Part shown: positions 7,514-14,855 of the stretch, piece by piece
How the letters are laid out: each line of letters opens with the position of its first letter
How positions within the stretch are numbered: position 1 is the first letter of the stretch
Source of the DNA: a virus
Strand: one strand, 5' to 3'
IMG/VR virus record: IMGVR_UViG_3300009151_000444
Location: 1-22,205 of that record
Length of the DNA stretch: 22,205 nt
Position numbers and translations under genes: made by a program
The notes under the pieces: model-generated
Database searches by the model: none
Told to the model about the DNA's origin: nothing
What the model saw: only the letters and a program-made list of their open reading frames with translations

Positions 7514-8211
7514 TGACATTGACTATTAACAAAACTAAACCATTTGTATGTCAATACTGCAATAGTAAATTTGTAAAAGAAACTACTCTTACCGTACATA
7601 TCTGTGAGCAAAAACGCAGGGCACTAGCGCAACGTGAAAAACATGTTGTGCTAGGCTTTGACACTTATGATAGATTTTTTAAAAAAACACAGAATACACA
7701 AGGGATTAGAACTTACGAAGAGTTTTGTAAAAGTCCATATTACAACGCTTTTGTTAAGTTTGGCAGTTTTGTTAGTAACGTTAATCCGTTGTATCCAAAT
7801 AAATTTATAGACTATGTTATTACTAGTGGTGTAAAATTAGATCACTGGTGTCGAGATGAATTATATGAAAAATATGTATTTGATTTAATTAAAACTGAAT
7901 CAGTTGAAACTGCACTAGAACGCAGCATTAATCATATGGTTGATTGGGGAGAAAGTAATAATGCAGCATGGAATCATTACTTTTTATATGTTAGTACCAA
8001 TAGAGCAATGTTTGATATTAAAGATGGTAAGATAAGTCCGTGGATTTTATTAAATTCAAATAACGGTAAAACGTTACTCAAAAATCTAAATGATCATCAA
8101 CTAGCGGCAATAAGTAGTATTTTAGATCTACCGTTTTGGATGGGGAAGTTTAAACGGCAGCAAGCTGATGTTGATCTAGTTAAACAAGTTGTTAAGGATG
8201 GAAATATATGA
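7510..8211 (+). CDS. zinc-finger protein, conserved hypothetical
   Basis: The 233-residue protein begins with a zinc-finger-like module, FVCQYCNSKFVKETTLTVHIC at about residues 12-32 (C-x2-C then H-x-C), followed by basic EQKRR. Proteins with this N-terminal finger and a helical body recur beside clamp-loader genes in marine T4-like phages, with no known function. The remainder has YEEFCKSPYYNAFVKFG and a C-terminal LDLPFWMGKFKRQQADVDLV. DNA or RNA binding is likely but unproven. The ATG overlaps the gp62 stop by four bases; a second ATG follows immediately (7513), so the exact start could shift by one codon. Confidence 0.8.
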   Translation: MMTLTINKTKPFVCQYCNSKFVKETTLTVHICEQKRRALAQREKHVVLGFDTYDRFFKKTQNTQGIRTYEEFCKSPYYNAFVKFGSFVSNVNPLYPNKFIDYVITSGVKLDHWCRDELYEKYVFDLIKTESVETALERSINHMVDWGESNNAAWNHYFLYVSTNRAMFDIKDGKISPWILLNSNNGKTLLKNLNDHQLAAISSILDLPFWMGKFKRQQADVDLVKQVVKDGNI

Positions 8212-8251
8212 ACTATGACAGTAAAATTTTAATAAATACAGAAGTTACAAT

Positions 8252-8830
8252 ATGCCTGATATAGATATTGATTTTGCAGATAGAACACTTGCATTAAACA
8301 AAATACAGCACGTAACTGCATCGATTAAAGATGGTTCAACGTTTAAAAAGCACAACACTGGCATTTACTGTCATCAAATTCCTTTTAATCCTGTGACAGG
8401 ATTAAGCACAATAGATTATAAAGAAGCAGAACAAAGAGGTTATTTTAAAATTGACTTCTTGAATGTTAATGTCTATAATGGCATTAAAGATAATGAGCAC
8501 TTATTACGACTAATGGAGGTCGAACCCCTATGGGATCTATTAGAAAACAACGAGTTTACGGATCTGTTATTTCATTTGAACGGACACACAGATATTCTGA
8601 AAAAGACCTCGCCGACTTCAGTGGAACAATTAGCTGCAGTCCTAGCAATGATCCGTCCGGCGAAACGCTATCTGATTGGGAAAGATTGGATTACGATTAT
8701 GAACGAAGTGTGGCTCAAGCCCGTTACCGGTGAGTACTATTTTAAGAAATCACATGCTATTTCTTATGCAATGGCAATTATAGTACAGATGAATTTAATT
8801 TGCGAGCAACTATCAAATGAATATCACTGA
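8252..8830 (+). CDS. short DnaE-like (DNA polymerase III alpha palm) protein
   Basis: The protein of 192 residues looks like a condensed DNA polymerase III alpha subunit. It opens with PDIDIDF (residues 2-8), matching the DnaE motif that carries the first two catalytic aspartates. HNTG at 34-37 and FKIDFL at 65-70 match the segment with the conserved Lys and third catalytic Asp. LAAVLAMIRP (128-137) matches the DnaE motif ending in RPG, and KSHAISYA (166-173) matches KSHA.AYA. The PHP, finger, tau-binding and OB domains are absent and the spacing is much shorter than in DnaE. T4-like phages use a family B polymerase, so this is probably not the replicase. No strong ribosome site precedes the ATG; the frame is open only to 8225. 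Codons at about 8520-8740 are richer in G/C than the flanks. Confidence 0.75.
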   Translation: MPDIDIDFADRTLALNKIQHVTASIKDGSTFKKHNTGIYCHQIPFNPVTGLSTIDYKEAEQRGYFKIDFLNVNVYNGIKDNEHLLRLMEVEPLWDLLENNEFTDLLFHLNGHTDILKKTSPTSVEQLAAVLAMIRPAKRYLIGKDWITIMNEVWLKPVTGEYYFKKSHAISYAMAIIVQMNLICEQLSNEYH

Positions 8831-9410
8831 AACAGATTCGTGGGTTATTCTAAGTCCGTTCCGAACCGGTAGCGCCGTGATAGTCGATTGCATACGCAAG
8901 AGTTATAATAGCAAACAAATACACTTAAAACATTTTGAAGTAAAAGACAAATTAGAGCGTGTGCCGCCTGGGTCGATTCGGCATTGTCACGATCTTGAAA
9001 TTTTAAATTATTTAAATGGCAGTACTAGGGTTGTCATAAGTACACGAGATATTTTTGAATCTGCACTTAGTTTTCAATTAGCACAACAGTACGGGCAGTG
9101 GCACTATTATTATGATCAAGTCGGTGTAATTGCTGATATTAAAAAACAGGTTCCGAAATTCACTGTTGATAAACAAACATTAGTTGATCAGATTGCTGCT
9201 ACTACGAATTGGTATAGATTAGTGCCTGACAACCTTATTAGGATTGATTATAAAGAATTTGAAAATCAGTTATCGGTTGTTTACCACCGATTAAATCTTC
9301 CAATCCCTAGTGATATTGACATGATGCCTATGATGAAAAATCCGTACCTGTTAAAAGAATGGGTAGTAAACTGGAATGAAATTAAATGCTTATCTAATCT
9401 TACGAACTAA
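8817..9410 (+). CDS. sulfotransferase-like protein
   Basis: The 197-residue protein fits a small P-loop sulfotransferase. ILSPFRTGSAVIVDCI (residues 11-26) resembles the 5'-phosphosulfate-binding loop that holds PAPS, and VVISTRDIFESALS (72-85) matches the 3'-phosphate motif with R77, D78 and S82. DNLIRIDYKEFE (158-169) matches the later strand-plus-helix common in the family. It would transfer sulfate to an unknown acceptor, perhaps a host or virion glycan. The ATG overlaps the end of the DnaE-like gene by 14 bases, and the ribosome site is weak, so coupling is likely. Its 3' end overlaps the convergent minus-strand gene by 21 bases. Confidence 0.7.
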   Translation: MNITETDSWVILSPFRTGSAVIVDCIRKSYNSKQIHLKHFEVKDKLERVPPGSIRHCHDLEILNYLNGSTRVVISTRDIFESALSFQLAQQYGQWHYYYDQVGVIADIKKQVPKFTVDKQTLVDQIAATTNWYRLVPDNLIRIDYKEFENQLSVVYHRLNLPIPSDIDMMPMMKNPYLLKEWVVNWNEIKCLSNLTN

Positions 9411-9764
9411 CTGCACACTTTTACGTTTAACTCGTTTTAATGTTAGGTTTAGTAAATTTACTACTGGGCCTAATATTATTCTTGTATCTTTGCTGTTAAA
9501 TGTTTTAATTGCATACGCAAACGGGTGAATCTGATCTCTACAAAAAATATTAATGGGAAATTGCCTGTTAGATTCCCACCACCAAGTTTCGCCTATTTCT
9601 AAAAAGGCTACTTTTTCTTCTGGGGTTAAAAATGCATTCAAATCATAAAAGCTCGTTACGAACTGATCTTGATTAATTATTATTCCGACATATTCGTCGG
9701 ATCCGTAGTTCAGTACACTGATAAACGGTAAGTTGTGTTCTATATTATCTCTAAGATTTGCCAT
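9390..9764 (-). CDS. conserved T4-like phage protein, probably late
   Basis: The 124-residue product has a pattern seen in conserved proteins of marine T4-like phages: an aromatic core with ETWWWESNRQFPINIF (residues about 59-74), a KTF segment, and a very basic C terminus (LKRVKRKSVQLVRKIR). No enzymatic motif is visible; a virion or assembly role is possible but not shown. The ATG at 9764 gives MANLRDNIEHNLPF. A longer version would need a TTG near 9797 and extra residues of poor quality. No Shine-Dalgarno site is seen. A TATAAATA box on this strand (9810-9817) suggests late expression. The gene faces the sulfotransferase-like gene and is divergent from the 363-residue gene. Confidence 0.8.
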   Translation of the reverse strand: MANLRDNIEHNLPFISVLNYGSDEYVGIIINQDQFVTSFYDLNAFLTPEEKVAFLEIGETWWWESNRQFPINIFCRDQIHPFAYAIKTFNSKDTRIILGPVVNLLNLTLKRVKRKSVQLVRKIR

Positions 9765-9769
9765 AAATA
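9762..9769 (+). promoter_or_regulatory. late-promoter-like box CATAAATA
   Basis: CATAAATA fits NATAAATA and lies 22 bases upstream of the ATG at 9792, leaving room for initiation just before the AAAGGA ribosome site. It overlaps the start codon of the minus-strand gene ending at 9764. Confidence 0.5.
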
Positions 9770-9791
9770 CATAATAAAAGGATTTTGCCAG

Positions 9792-10883
9792 ATGCAAAAA
9801 ATATCAAGTTATTTATACCCAAACCGGATCGAATTACTCGCTGATTTGGCAGGGTTTTCTGTGGAGTTTACTAACGTGTATCAAAGAAACGTAAAAATAT
9901 ATAATGGTATTGACAATACCATTGAGTTTGACATTAAGAACGCTGATCAAAAACGAATCGATCTTAGCATTCTAAATCAAATCGAATTAAACGTAATGGA
10001 CGCAAGCGGCGCTGCATTGCCTAACAGTCCGTACACTGTTACTCCGTTAATAGGAAGAGGATTGGCAGAAGTTATAATTCCGCAAGGAGATTTAGAGGAT
10101 CTTAGTCCACAATATTTAAAATATAGTGTAAGTGCATTAAAAAATAGTAGAGACGTGTTACTGTACGCAAACACGCGATTTGGAGCAGTTGGAACAATTG
10201 AATTAGTCGGTGATGCAATGCCAACCTATAGAGACCCTCGGGTGTTTAACACATTTGTTTCTGAAATTGATATACAAGGTAATCCAATTTACCATTCAAG
10301 TGCGATCCCTACTAAATTCTACGAATCAACGCCGACTAATTCATTGTCATTTGAAATTCAAGTTACTGGATTTGTTGGTACAATATGGTTAGAAGCAACT
10401 ACTAATGACACTATAAACTTAGAAGCATTTAGAGCTGCAGGTAAACCGTTCGGTTCCTGGAATCGAAGCGTTGAAGACGGCTTATACACCGGGGTTATTC
10501 CGTTTGCAAGCGAAATACTAGTAAGTGATTACTCGTACTTTAGAATTTCATATCAAACATCAAATGTTACCGGTATTGGCGCAGCATTTACTGTAACTAA
10601 ATCGGGAACTAACTATTCCGTGGCAGTGCGTGCAGGCGGTACAGGTTATGCAGTCGGGTCGTTACTTAAAGTTCCCGGAACACAACTTGGCGGTATAGAT
10701 GGTGTCAATGATTTAGTTATTATGGTAAGAAGTGTTTACGGCCATATGTCAGGAGCGTCGAGTTATAACGTTAGTTCGGTAACTGCAGTGTCTGCACAAG
10801 GTGTTGCTACCGACGGCACTGGTACCTTTGAAGTTTCTGGATTTAATTATTCCGGAAAGGTTGACAGCATAACAGTTTCTTAG
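9792..10883 (+). CDS. putative virion structural protein
   Basis: The 363-residue protein looks structural. The N-terminal part is beta-rich (MQKISSYLYPNRIELLADL, then repeated short strands), and the middle contains YHSSAIPTKFYESTP and a GTIWLEATTND beta segment. Around residues 259-312 is a glycine-rich module, FTVTKSGTNYSVAVRAGG then GYAVGSLLKVPGTQLGG, of the kind repeated in tail and neck proteins of T4-like cyanophages. The ATG at 9792 is chosen over upstream ATGs because AAAGGA precedes it and the late-type box CATAAATA lies 22 bases upstream. The last codons contain the gp61 promoter. The particular virion part cannot be named. Confidence 0.75.
   Translation: MQKISSYLYPNRIELLADLAGFSVEFTNVYQRNVKIYNGIDNTIEFDIKNADQKRIDLSILNQIELNVMDASGAALPNSPYTVTPLIGRGLAEVIIPQGDLEDLSPQYLKYSVSALKNSRDVLLYANTRFGAVGTIELVGDAMPTYRDPRVFNTFVSEIDIQGNPIYHSSAIPTKFYESTPTNSLSFEIQVTGFVGTIWLEATTNDTINLEAFRAAGKPFGSWNRSVEDGLYTGVIPFASEILVSDYSYFRISYQTSNVTGIGAAFTVTKSGTNYSVAVRAGGTGYAVGSLLKVPGTQLGGIDGVNDLVIMVRSVYGHMSGASSYNVSSVTAVSAQGVATDGTGTFEVSGFNYSGKVDSITVS
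9810..9817 (-). promoter_or_regulatory. late-promoter box TATAAATA on the minus strand
   Basis: The minus strand reads GGTATAAATAACTTG, an exact T4 late-promoter core, about 45 bases upstream of the minus ATG at 9764. It lies inside the first codons of the + strand gene starting at 9792, so the two late transcription units cross over each other. Confidence 0.6.
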
Positions 10884-10889
10884 TATAAT
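10861..10889 (+). promoter_or_regulatory. consensus sigma70 promoter giving a leaderless gp61 mRNA
   Basis: TTGACA (10861-10866), a 17-base spacer and TATAAT (10884-10889) match sigma70 consensus at all twelve positions. The -35 and most of the spacer overlap the last codons of the upstream structural gene. The gp61 ATG at 10897 is only seven bases past the -10 box, so the transcript should start at or beside the start codon. Confidence 0.9.
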
Positions 10890-10896
10890 AGGCAAT

Positions 10897-11868
10897 ATGA
10901 GCCTAATTATAGATACAATAACAGCACACTTACCAGGTAAACGAAAATCAACTCCTAGTGGGTGGATAAGCTTTAATGCAGTATGTTGTGACGATAAACG
11001 CCACCGTGGTGGATTTATTGTTAACGGTGGTGACGCAGTTAGTTACCACTGTTTTAACTGCGGATTTAAGACAAGTTGGCAACCTGGAAGACACATCAGT
11101 AAGAACATGCGCAAGTTCTTGCGTTGGTTAAACATCAGCGATGAGAATATTGCGAAACTTTCTCTCGAGGCACTTAAAACTACAGAGCAAGAAAGTAAAG
11201 AACTTCGTAGTATTATCCCTTCGTTTAGTGATAGAGCACTGCCACTTGATGCAGAACCTATTGTAAACTTTTTAGATGACATTCCAGAAAAACTTATTCC
11301 AGTAATAGAGTACATGTCGGCACGCGGGTTGTATTTAGAAGATTATCCGTTTTATTGGACACCGCGGACTGGCTTTAACAATCGACTTATTATTCCATTT
11401 TTATATCAAGAAAAAATTGTCGGATATACTGCTAGATCAGTAGGTGCTGACAAATCAAAGTATCTCAGCGAGCAACAGCCCGGATATGTGTTTAATTTAG
11501 ACCGACAATCACAAGATAGGGCTTTCGTGATTGTTTGTGAAGGTCCCTTTGATGCGATAAGTATTGATGGTTGTGCAATACTAGGTGCAGAAGTTACAGA
11601 TAGTCAGGATTGGTTATTAAAGCAATTACATCGTGAAATTGTGTTTGTTCCGGATCGCGATCGTGAAGGTGCAAAATCAGTAGAACGAGTGTTAGAATAC
11701 GGTTGGTCAGTGAGCATGCCCGAATGGCCACCTGGGGTTAAAGATGTAAACGATGCAGTAGTAAAATTGGGCAGAGTTGCTGCATTATGGTTAATTGTAC
11801 AAGCAAAAGAATCGTATGCACTTAAAGTTAGGTTACGAGCAATGAATTGGTTTAAGGAGATAAAATGA
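10897..11868 (+). CDS. 61: gp61 DNA primase
   Basis: gp61 makes the pentaribonucleotide primers for lagging-strand synthesis and works on the gp41 helicase. Length is 323 residues (T4: 342). The N terminus has a zinc-binding module (C30, C31, H36, then HCFNCGF with C52 and C55). The TOPRIM catalytic core follows: VCEGPFDAIS (residues 213-222, E215) and VPDRDREG (251-258, D253 and D255). CRISP residues such as RLIIPFLYQEKIVGYTARS (163-181) precede it, as in DnaG-type primases. The ATG is only seven bases past a consensus -10 box, so the mRNA is probably leaderless. The stop overlaps the ATG of a 37-residue gene (ATGA). Confidence 0.96.
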   Translation: MSLIIDTITAHLPGKRKSTPSGWISFNAVCCDDKRHRGGFIVNGGDAVSYHCFNCGFKTSWQPGRHISKNMRKFLRWLNISDENIAKLSLEALKTTEQESKELRSIIPSFSDRALPLDAEPIVNFLDDIPEKLIPVIEYMSARGLYLEDYPFYWTPRTGFNNRLIIPFLYQEKIVGYTARSVGADKSKYLSEQQPGYVFNLDRQSQDRAFVIVCEGPFDAISIDGCAILGAEVTDSQDWLLKQLHREIVFVPDRDREGAKSVERVLEYGWSVSMPEWPPGVKDVNDAVVKLGRVAALWLIVQAKESYALKVRLRAMNWFKEIK

Positions 11869-11978
11869 GAGATATTTGGTATATTATTTGCCACCCTATA
11901 AAGTGGTATCAAGAACGTCAAGCGTTTAAAAAACGGTTAGAAGAACTTCGTAAACGAGACCCATTTATTTACAAATGA
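11865..11978 (+). CDS. 37-residue basic peptide between gp61 and the carbamoyltransferase
   Basis: This short gene encodes a 37-residue basic peptide starting MRDIWYIICHPIKWYQ, with a helical charged middle (AFKKRLEELRKR) and ending DPFIYK. It overlaps the gp61 stop (ATGA at 11865) and the next ATG (ATGA at 11975), so it bridges both genes by translational coupling. AAGGAGA lies five bases before its ATG. Similar short peptides ending in DPFIY occur in T4-like phages, to my recollection. The function is unknown; the N terminus could associate with a membrane or a partner protein. Confidence 0.75.
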   Translation: MRDIWYIICHPIKWYQERQAFKKRLEELRKRDPFIYK

Positions 11979-13429
11979 TAGAATGGGGAATATCGGCTAA
12001 CAGCCACGATGCTGCTATTGCAGTATTTAAAGATAAAGAATTAGTGTTCGCTAGCCATAGCGAACGCTTTAGTGGTATAAAAAATGATCGAGATCTATGT
12101 ACTGAAATTGTCGAGTATGCAGAACAATGGGGTAAACCTGATCATATCTATTGGTATGAAAATCCGTACCTTAAAACAATTAGACAACTGCTAGCAGGCC
12201 AAGGGTGGAAATGGTCTGCGAACAATATCAAAGACTATCTAAAGCAATGGAATATCAATGCAAATATTACATATACTAACCATCATCTCAGCCATGCTGC
12301 TGCTGGATTTTATACTAGTCCATATTCTGAAGCATGCGTTGTAGTAGTCGACGCAATCGGTGAATTTGATACGCTAACAATATGGCACGCTAAAGATAAC
12401 ACACTTAAAAAAGTGTACAGTCAACGATACCCGCATAGTATCGGTCTTTGGTATTCTGCAATGACACAACGGGTTGGATTAAAGCCCAACGAAGACGAAT
12501 ACATATTAATGGGCATGGCTGCATATGGCGACGATCGGTATGCTGACCGTATATACACTGACTTTGTTAAAGATGAAAATTATACATTTTCGCAGAATTT
12601 ACATCGCGGTTGTTTAGATTGGGCACCTGATTTAACTATTACTGATAGTTTTGATATTGCAGCAGGTACTCAGGATGTGTATGAAACATTATTTTTATCA
12701 GTAATTAATCAAGCAAGCAAACTTGTAGATAGTAAAAATCTAGTGCTCATGGGCGGCTGTGCATTAAACTGCCACGCTAATAGATTAATAGGAAGATACT
12801 TTGAAAACATTTGGATTATGCCGAATCCGGGTGATGCAGGATCTGCAGTAGGTGCAGTGCTTGCGCATTACAAAAAACATATTCCTTTTGATCATGCGTT
12901 CCTTGGATATGATATTGCAAGTCAATCAAGTAATCGAGAGATTGTCGATTATTTGCTAGAGCATAATATATGTGGACTAGCGAGAGGCCGTGCGGAATAC
13001 GGTCCTCGTGCTTTAGGAAACAGAAGTTTACTTGCTGATCCTAGAGGCACAGACATTAAGGATAAAGTAAATGCAATCAAACATCGACAGGAATTTAGGC
13101 CGTTTGCGCCAGCAATACTTGAAGAATATGTCAATGACTATTTTGACATGCCTAGTAACTGGACTACTAGCAGATTTATGCAAACAACCGCTAAGTGTAA
13201 GTATCCCGTTCGTTTTCCTGCTATTGTACATCGGGACGGTACTAGCAGGGTACAAACTGTGCCGCGAGATGGATCACCTTTCAGACAGCTCTTAGAGCTA
13301 TGGTACGAACAAACAGGTTGCCCGATGTTGCTTAACACTAGCTTAAACATCAAAGGACAACCAATGGTAAACAATTTAGGTGATGCTCGGGCTTTTGAAA
13401 GCCATTACGGTGTTAAAGTTTTTAATTAG
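11975..13429 (+). CDS. NodU/CmcH-type carbamoyltransferase
   Basis: This 484-residue protein belongs to the carbamoyltransferase family, which uses carbamoyl phosphate and ATP to put a carbamoyl group on a hydroxyl of sugars or antibiotics. The N-terminal ASKHA-like domain begins with WGISANSHDAAIAV (residues 4-17). The metal-binding block NHHLSHAAAGFYTSPY (102-117) has H103, H104 and H107, and VVDAIGE (124-130) carries the matching Asp. MGGCALNCHANR follows around residue 260. The C-terminal YrdC-like part has GRAEYGPRALGNRSLLADPR near 340-360. It overlaps the 37-residue gene by four bases. The substrate is unknown; sugars on phage DNA or host surface glycans are both possible. Confidence 0.95.
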   Translation: MIEWGISANSHDAAIAVFKDKELVFASHSERFSGIKNDRDLCTEIVEYAEQWGKPDHIYWYENPYLKTIRQLLAGQGWKWSANNIKDYLKQWNINANITYTNHHLSHAAAGFYTSPYSEACVVVVDAIGEFDTLTIWHAKDNTLKKVYSQRYPHSIGLWYSAMTQRVGLKPNEDEYILMGMAAYGDDRYADRIYTDFVKDENYTFSQNLHRGCLDWAPDLTITDSFDIAAGTQDVYETLFLSVINQASKLVDSKNLVLMGGCALNCHANRLIGRYFENIWIMPNPGDAGSAVGAVLAHYKKHIPFDHAFLGYDIASQSSNREIVDYLLEHNICGLARGRAEYGPRALGNRSLLADPRGTDIKDKVNAIKHRQEFRPFAPAILEEYVNDYFDMPSNWTTSRFMQTTAKCKYPVRFPAIVHRDGTSRVQTVPRDGSPFRQLLELWYEQTGCPMLLNTSLNIKGQPMVNNLGDARAFESHYGVKVFN

Positions 13430-13439
13430 ATGGTATAAT
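13411..13439 (+). promoter_or_regulatory. promoter with perfect -10 before gp41, leaderless geometry
   Basis: TATAAT at 13434-13439 is perfect and lies six bases before the gp41 ATG. The -35 region is weak: TGTTAA at 13411-13416 with a 17-base spacer, or TTAAAG with a shorter spacer. TATAAATG just after the -10 also resembles part of a late box. Confidence 0.55.
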
Positions 13440-13445
13440 ATATAA

Positions 13446-14855
13446 ATGACACAAAACACAGACTACGGATATGATATCCAACGGCTTTACCTAGAAATGA
13501 TGATTTCAGACGCTAGCACGTTTGTTAGATGTCAAAGCATATTTGATCATAGTTTATTTGATCGTCGCTTGCAATTACCTGCAGAATTCTTAAACACGTA
13601 TGTAGAGCAGTACAATGTAATGCCTACATACGACATCATAAATGCAGCAACACAAAGTAATTTTAAACAACCTGAAAACCTAAGAGAAGAAAACTACGAT
13701 TGGTTACTAGACGAATTTGAAACGTTTACTAGACACAAAGGTCTAGAACGTGCAATCATCGAATCAGCCGAAATGTTAGAAAAAGGTGACTACGGTCAAG
13801 TAGAAGATAAGATTAAAAAAGCTGTGCAGATCGGTTTGCAAAAAGATATGGGAACAGACTACTTCTATGATCCTAGAGCACGGTTGATGAGAATCAAAGA
13901 CAATAACGGACAGATTAGTACTGGTTGGAAGGCCATGGACGACAAGTTATTTGGTGGTATGAATCGTGGGGAACTAAACATATTTGCAGGTGGATCAGGT
14001 GCCGGAAAATCATTATTTTTAGCTAACCTAGGTGTTAACTGGGCGTTGGCTGGACTTAATGTAGTTTACCTTACACTAGAGCTTAGTGAAGAACTAGTTA
14101 GTATGCGAGTTGACGCAATGATAACAGGCACACCTACTAGAGAAGTGTTTAAAAATATCGACGACGTCGAAGTCAAAGTAAAAATGATTGGCAAGAAATC
14201 TGGTGCTTTTCAAGTAAAGTATATGCCCAGTGGTAAAACAGCCAATGACATTAGAAGTTATCTAAAAGAATTTGAAATTAAAACTGATCGTAAAGTTGAT
14301 GTATTACTAGTCGATTACTTAGACTTGTTAATGCCGATATCAAAGAAAATTAGTCCAGCAGATTTGTTTATCAAAGACAAGTATGTTAGTGAAGAATTGA
14401 GAAATCTAGCAGTGGAAAAAGGTTGTATATTTGTAACTGCGGCACAGTTAAATCGTGGTGCTGTAGAAGAAGTTGAATTCGACCATAGTCACATATCAGG
14501 CGGACTAAGTAAGATTCAAACTGCTGATAACGTGTTTGGTATTTTTACAAGTAGAGCAATGCGCGAACGTGGAAGATATCAATTACAGTTAATGAAAACA
14601 CGTAGTAGTTCCGGTGTAGGACAAAAGATTGATCTTGAATATTGCATAGATAGCTTGCGTATTAGCGACATTGACGAAGAGCAAGGATATGGTAGCAACA
14701 CTACCCAGTCAGCTGGTACTACCCTGTTAAACTCAATTAAACAACGCGGAACTGTAAGTGATTCACAACAAGGAAATACACCTAAAGTCCGCGCTAATGT
14801 CGAAAGCAGTAAACTACGTCAGTTGCTTAATAACCTACCTAGTGACGATTTTTAA
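13446..14855 (+). CDS. 41: gp41 replicative DNA helicase
   Basis: gp41 is the hexameric DnaB-family helicase of the T4-type replisome; it unwinds 5' to 3' ahead of the fork and activates gp61. The 469-residue protein (T4: 475) has a helical N-terminal domain, then a RecA-like core with Walker A GGSGAGKS (182-189), the TLELSEE segment (210-216), Walker B VLLVDYLDLL near 284-293 and a Q-H-like AAQLNRGAVE segment. The C terminus after about residue 420 is flexible. The ATG has no ribosome site and sits six bases past a TATAAT box. The stop is shared within TTTAAA with the convergent minus gene. Confidence 0.96.
   Translation: MTQNTDYGYDIQRLYLEMMISDASTFVRCQSIFDHSLFDRRLQLPAEFLNTYVEQYNVMPTYDIINAATQSNFKQPENLREENYDWLLDEFETFTRHKGLERAIIESAEMLEKGDYGQVEDKIKKAVQIGLQKDMGTDYFYDPRARLMRIKDNNGQISTGWKAMDDKLFGGMNRGELNIFAGGSGAGKSLFLANLGVNWALAGLNVVYLTLELSEELVSMRVDAMITGTPTREVFKNIDDVEVKVKMIGKKSGAFQVKYMPSGKTANDIRSYLKEFEIKTDRKVDVLLVDYLDLLMPISKKISPADLFIKDKYVSEELRNLAVEKGCIFVTAAQLNRGAVEEVEFDHSHISGGLSKIQTADNVFGIFTSRAMRERGRYQLQLMKTRSSSGVGQKIDLEYCIDSLRISDIDEEQGYGSNTTQSAGTTLLNSIKQRGTVSDSQQGNTPKVRANVESSKLRQLLNNLPSDDF

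Noticed and set aside
8231-8238. AATAAATA box 13 bases before the DnaE-like ATG
   Set aside because: Fits the late motif, but the spacing to the ATG is too short for a useful leader and the motif is common by chance; not listed as a promoter.
8530-8733. 67-residue + frame within the DnaE-like gene
   Set aside because: The enclosing frame carries conserved polymerase motifs; this one has no recognisable features or ribosome site. The composition shift is reported as a finding instead.
9765-9797. N-terminal extension of the 124-residue minus gene to a TTG
   Set aside because: Rare start codon, no ribosome site, and it would overlap the start of the divergent gene; the ATG at 9764 gives a cleaner start.
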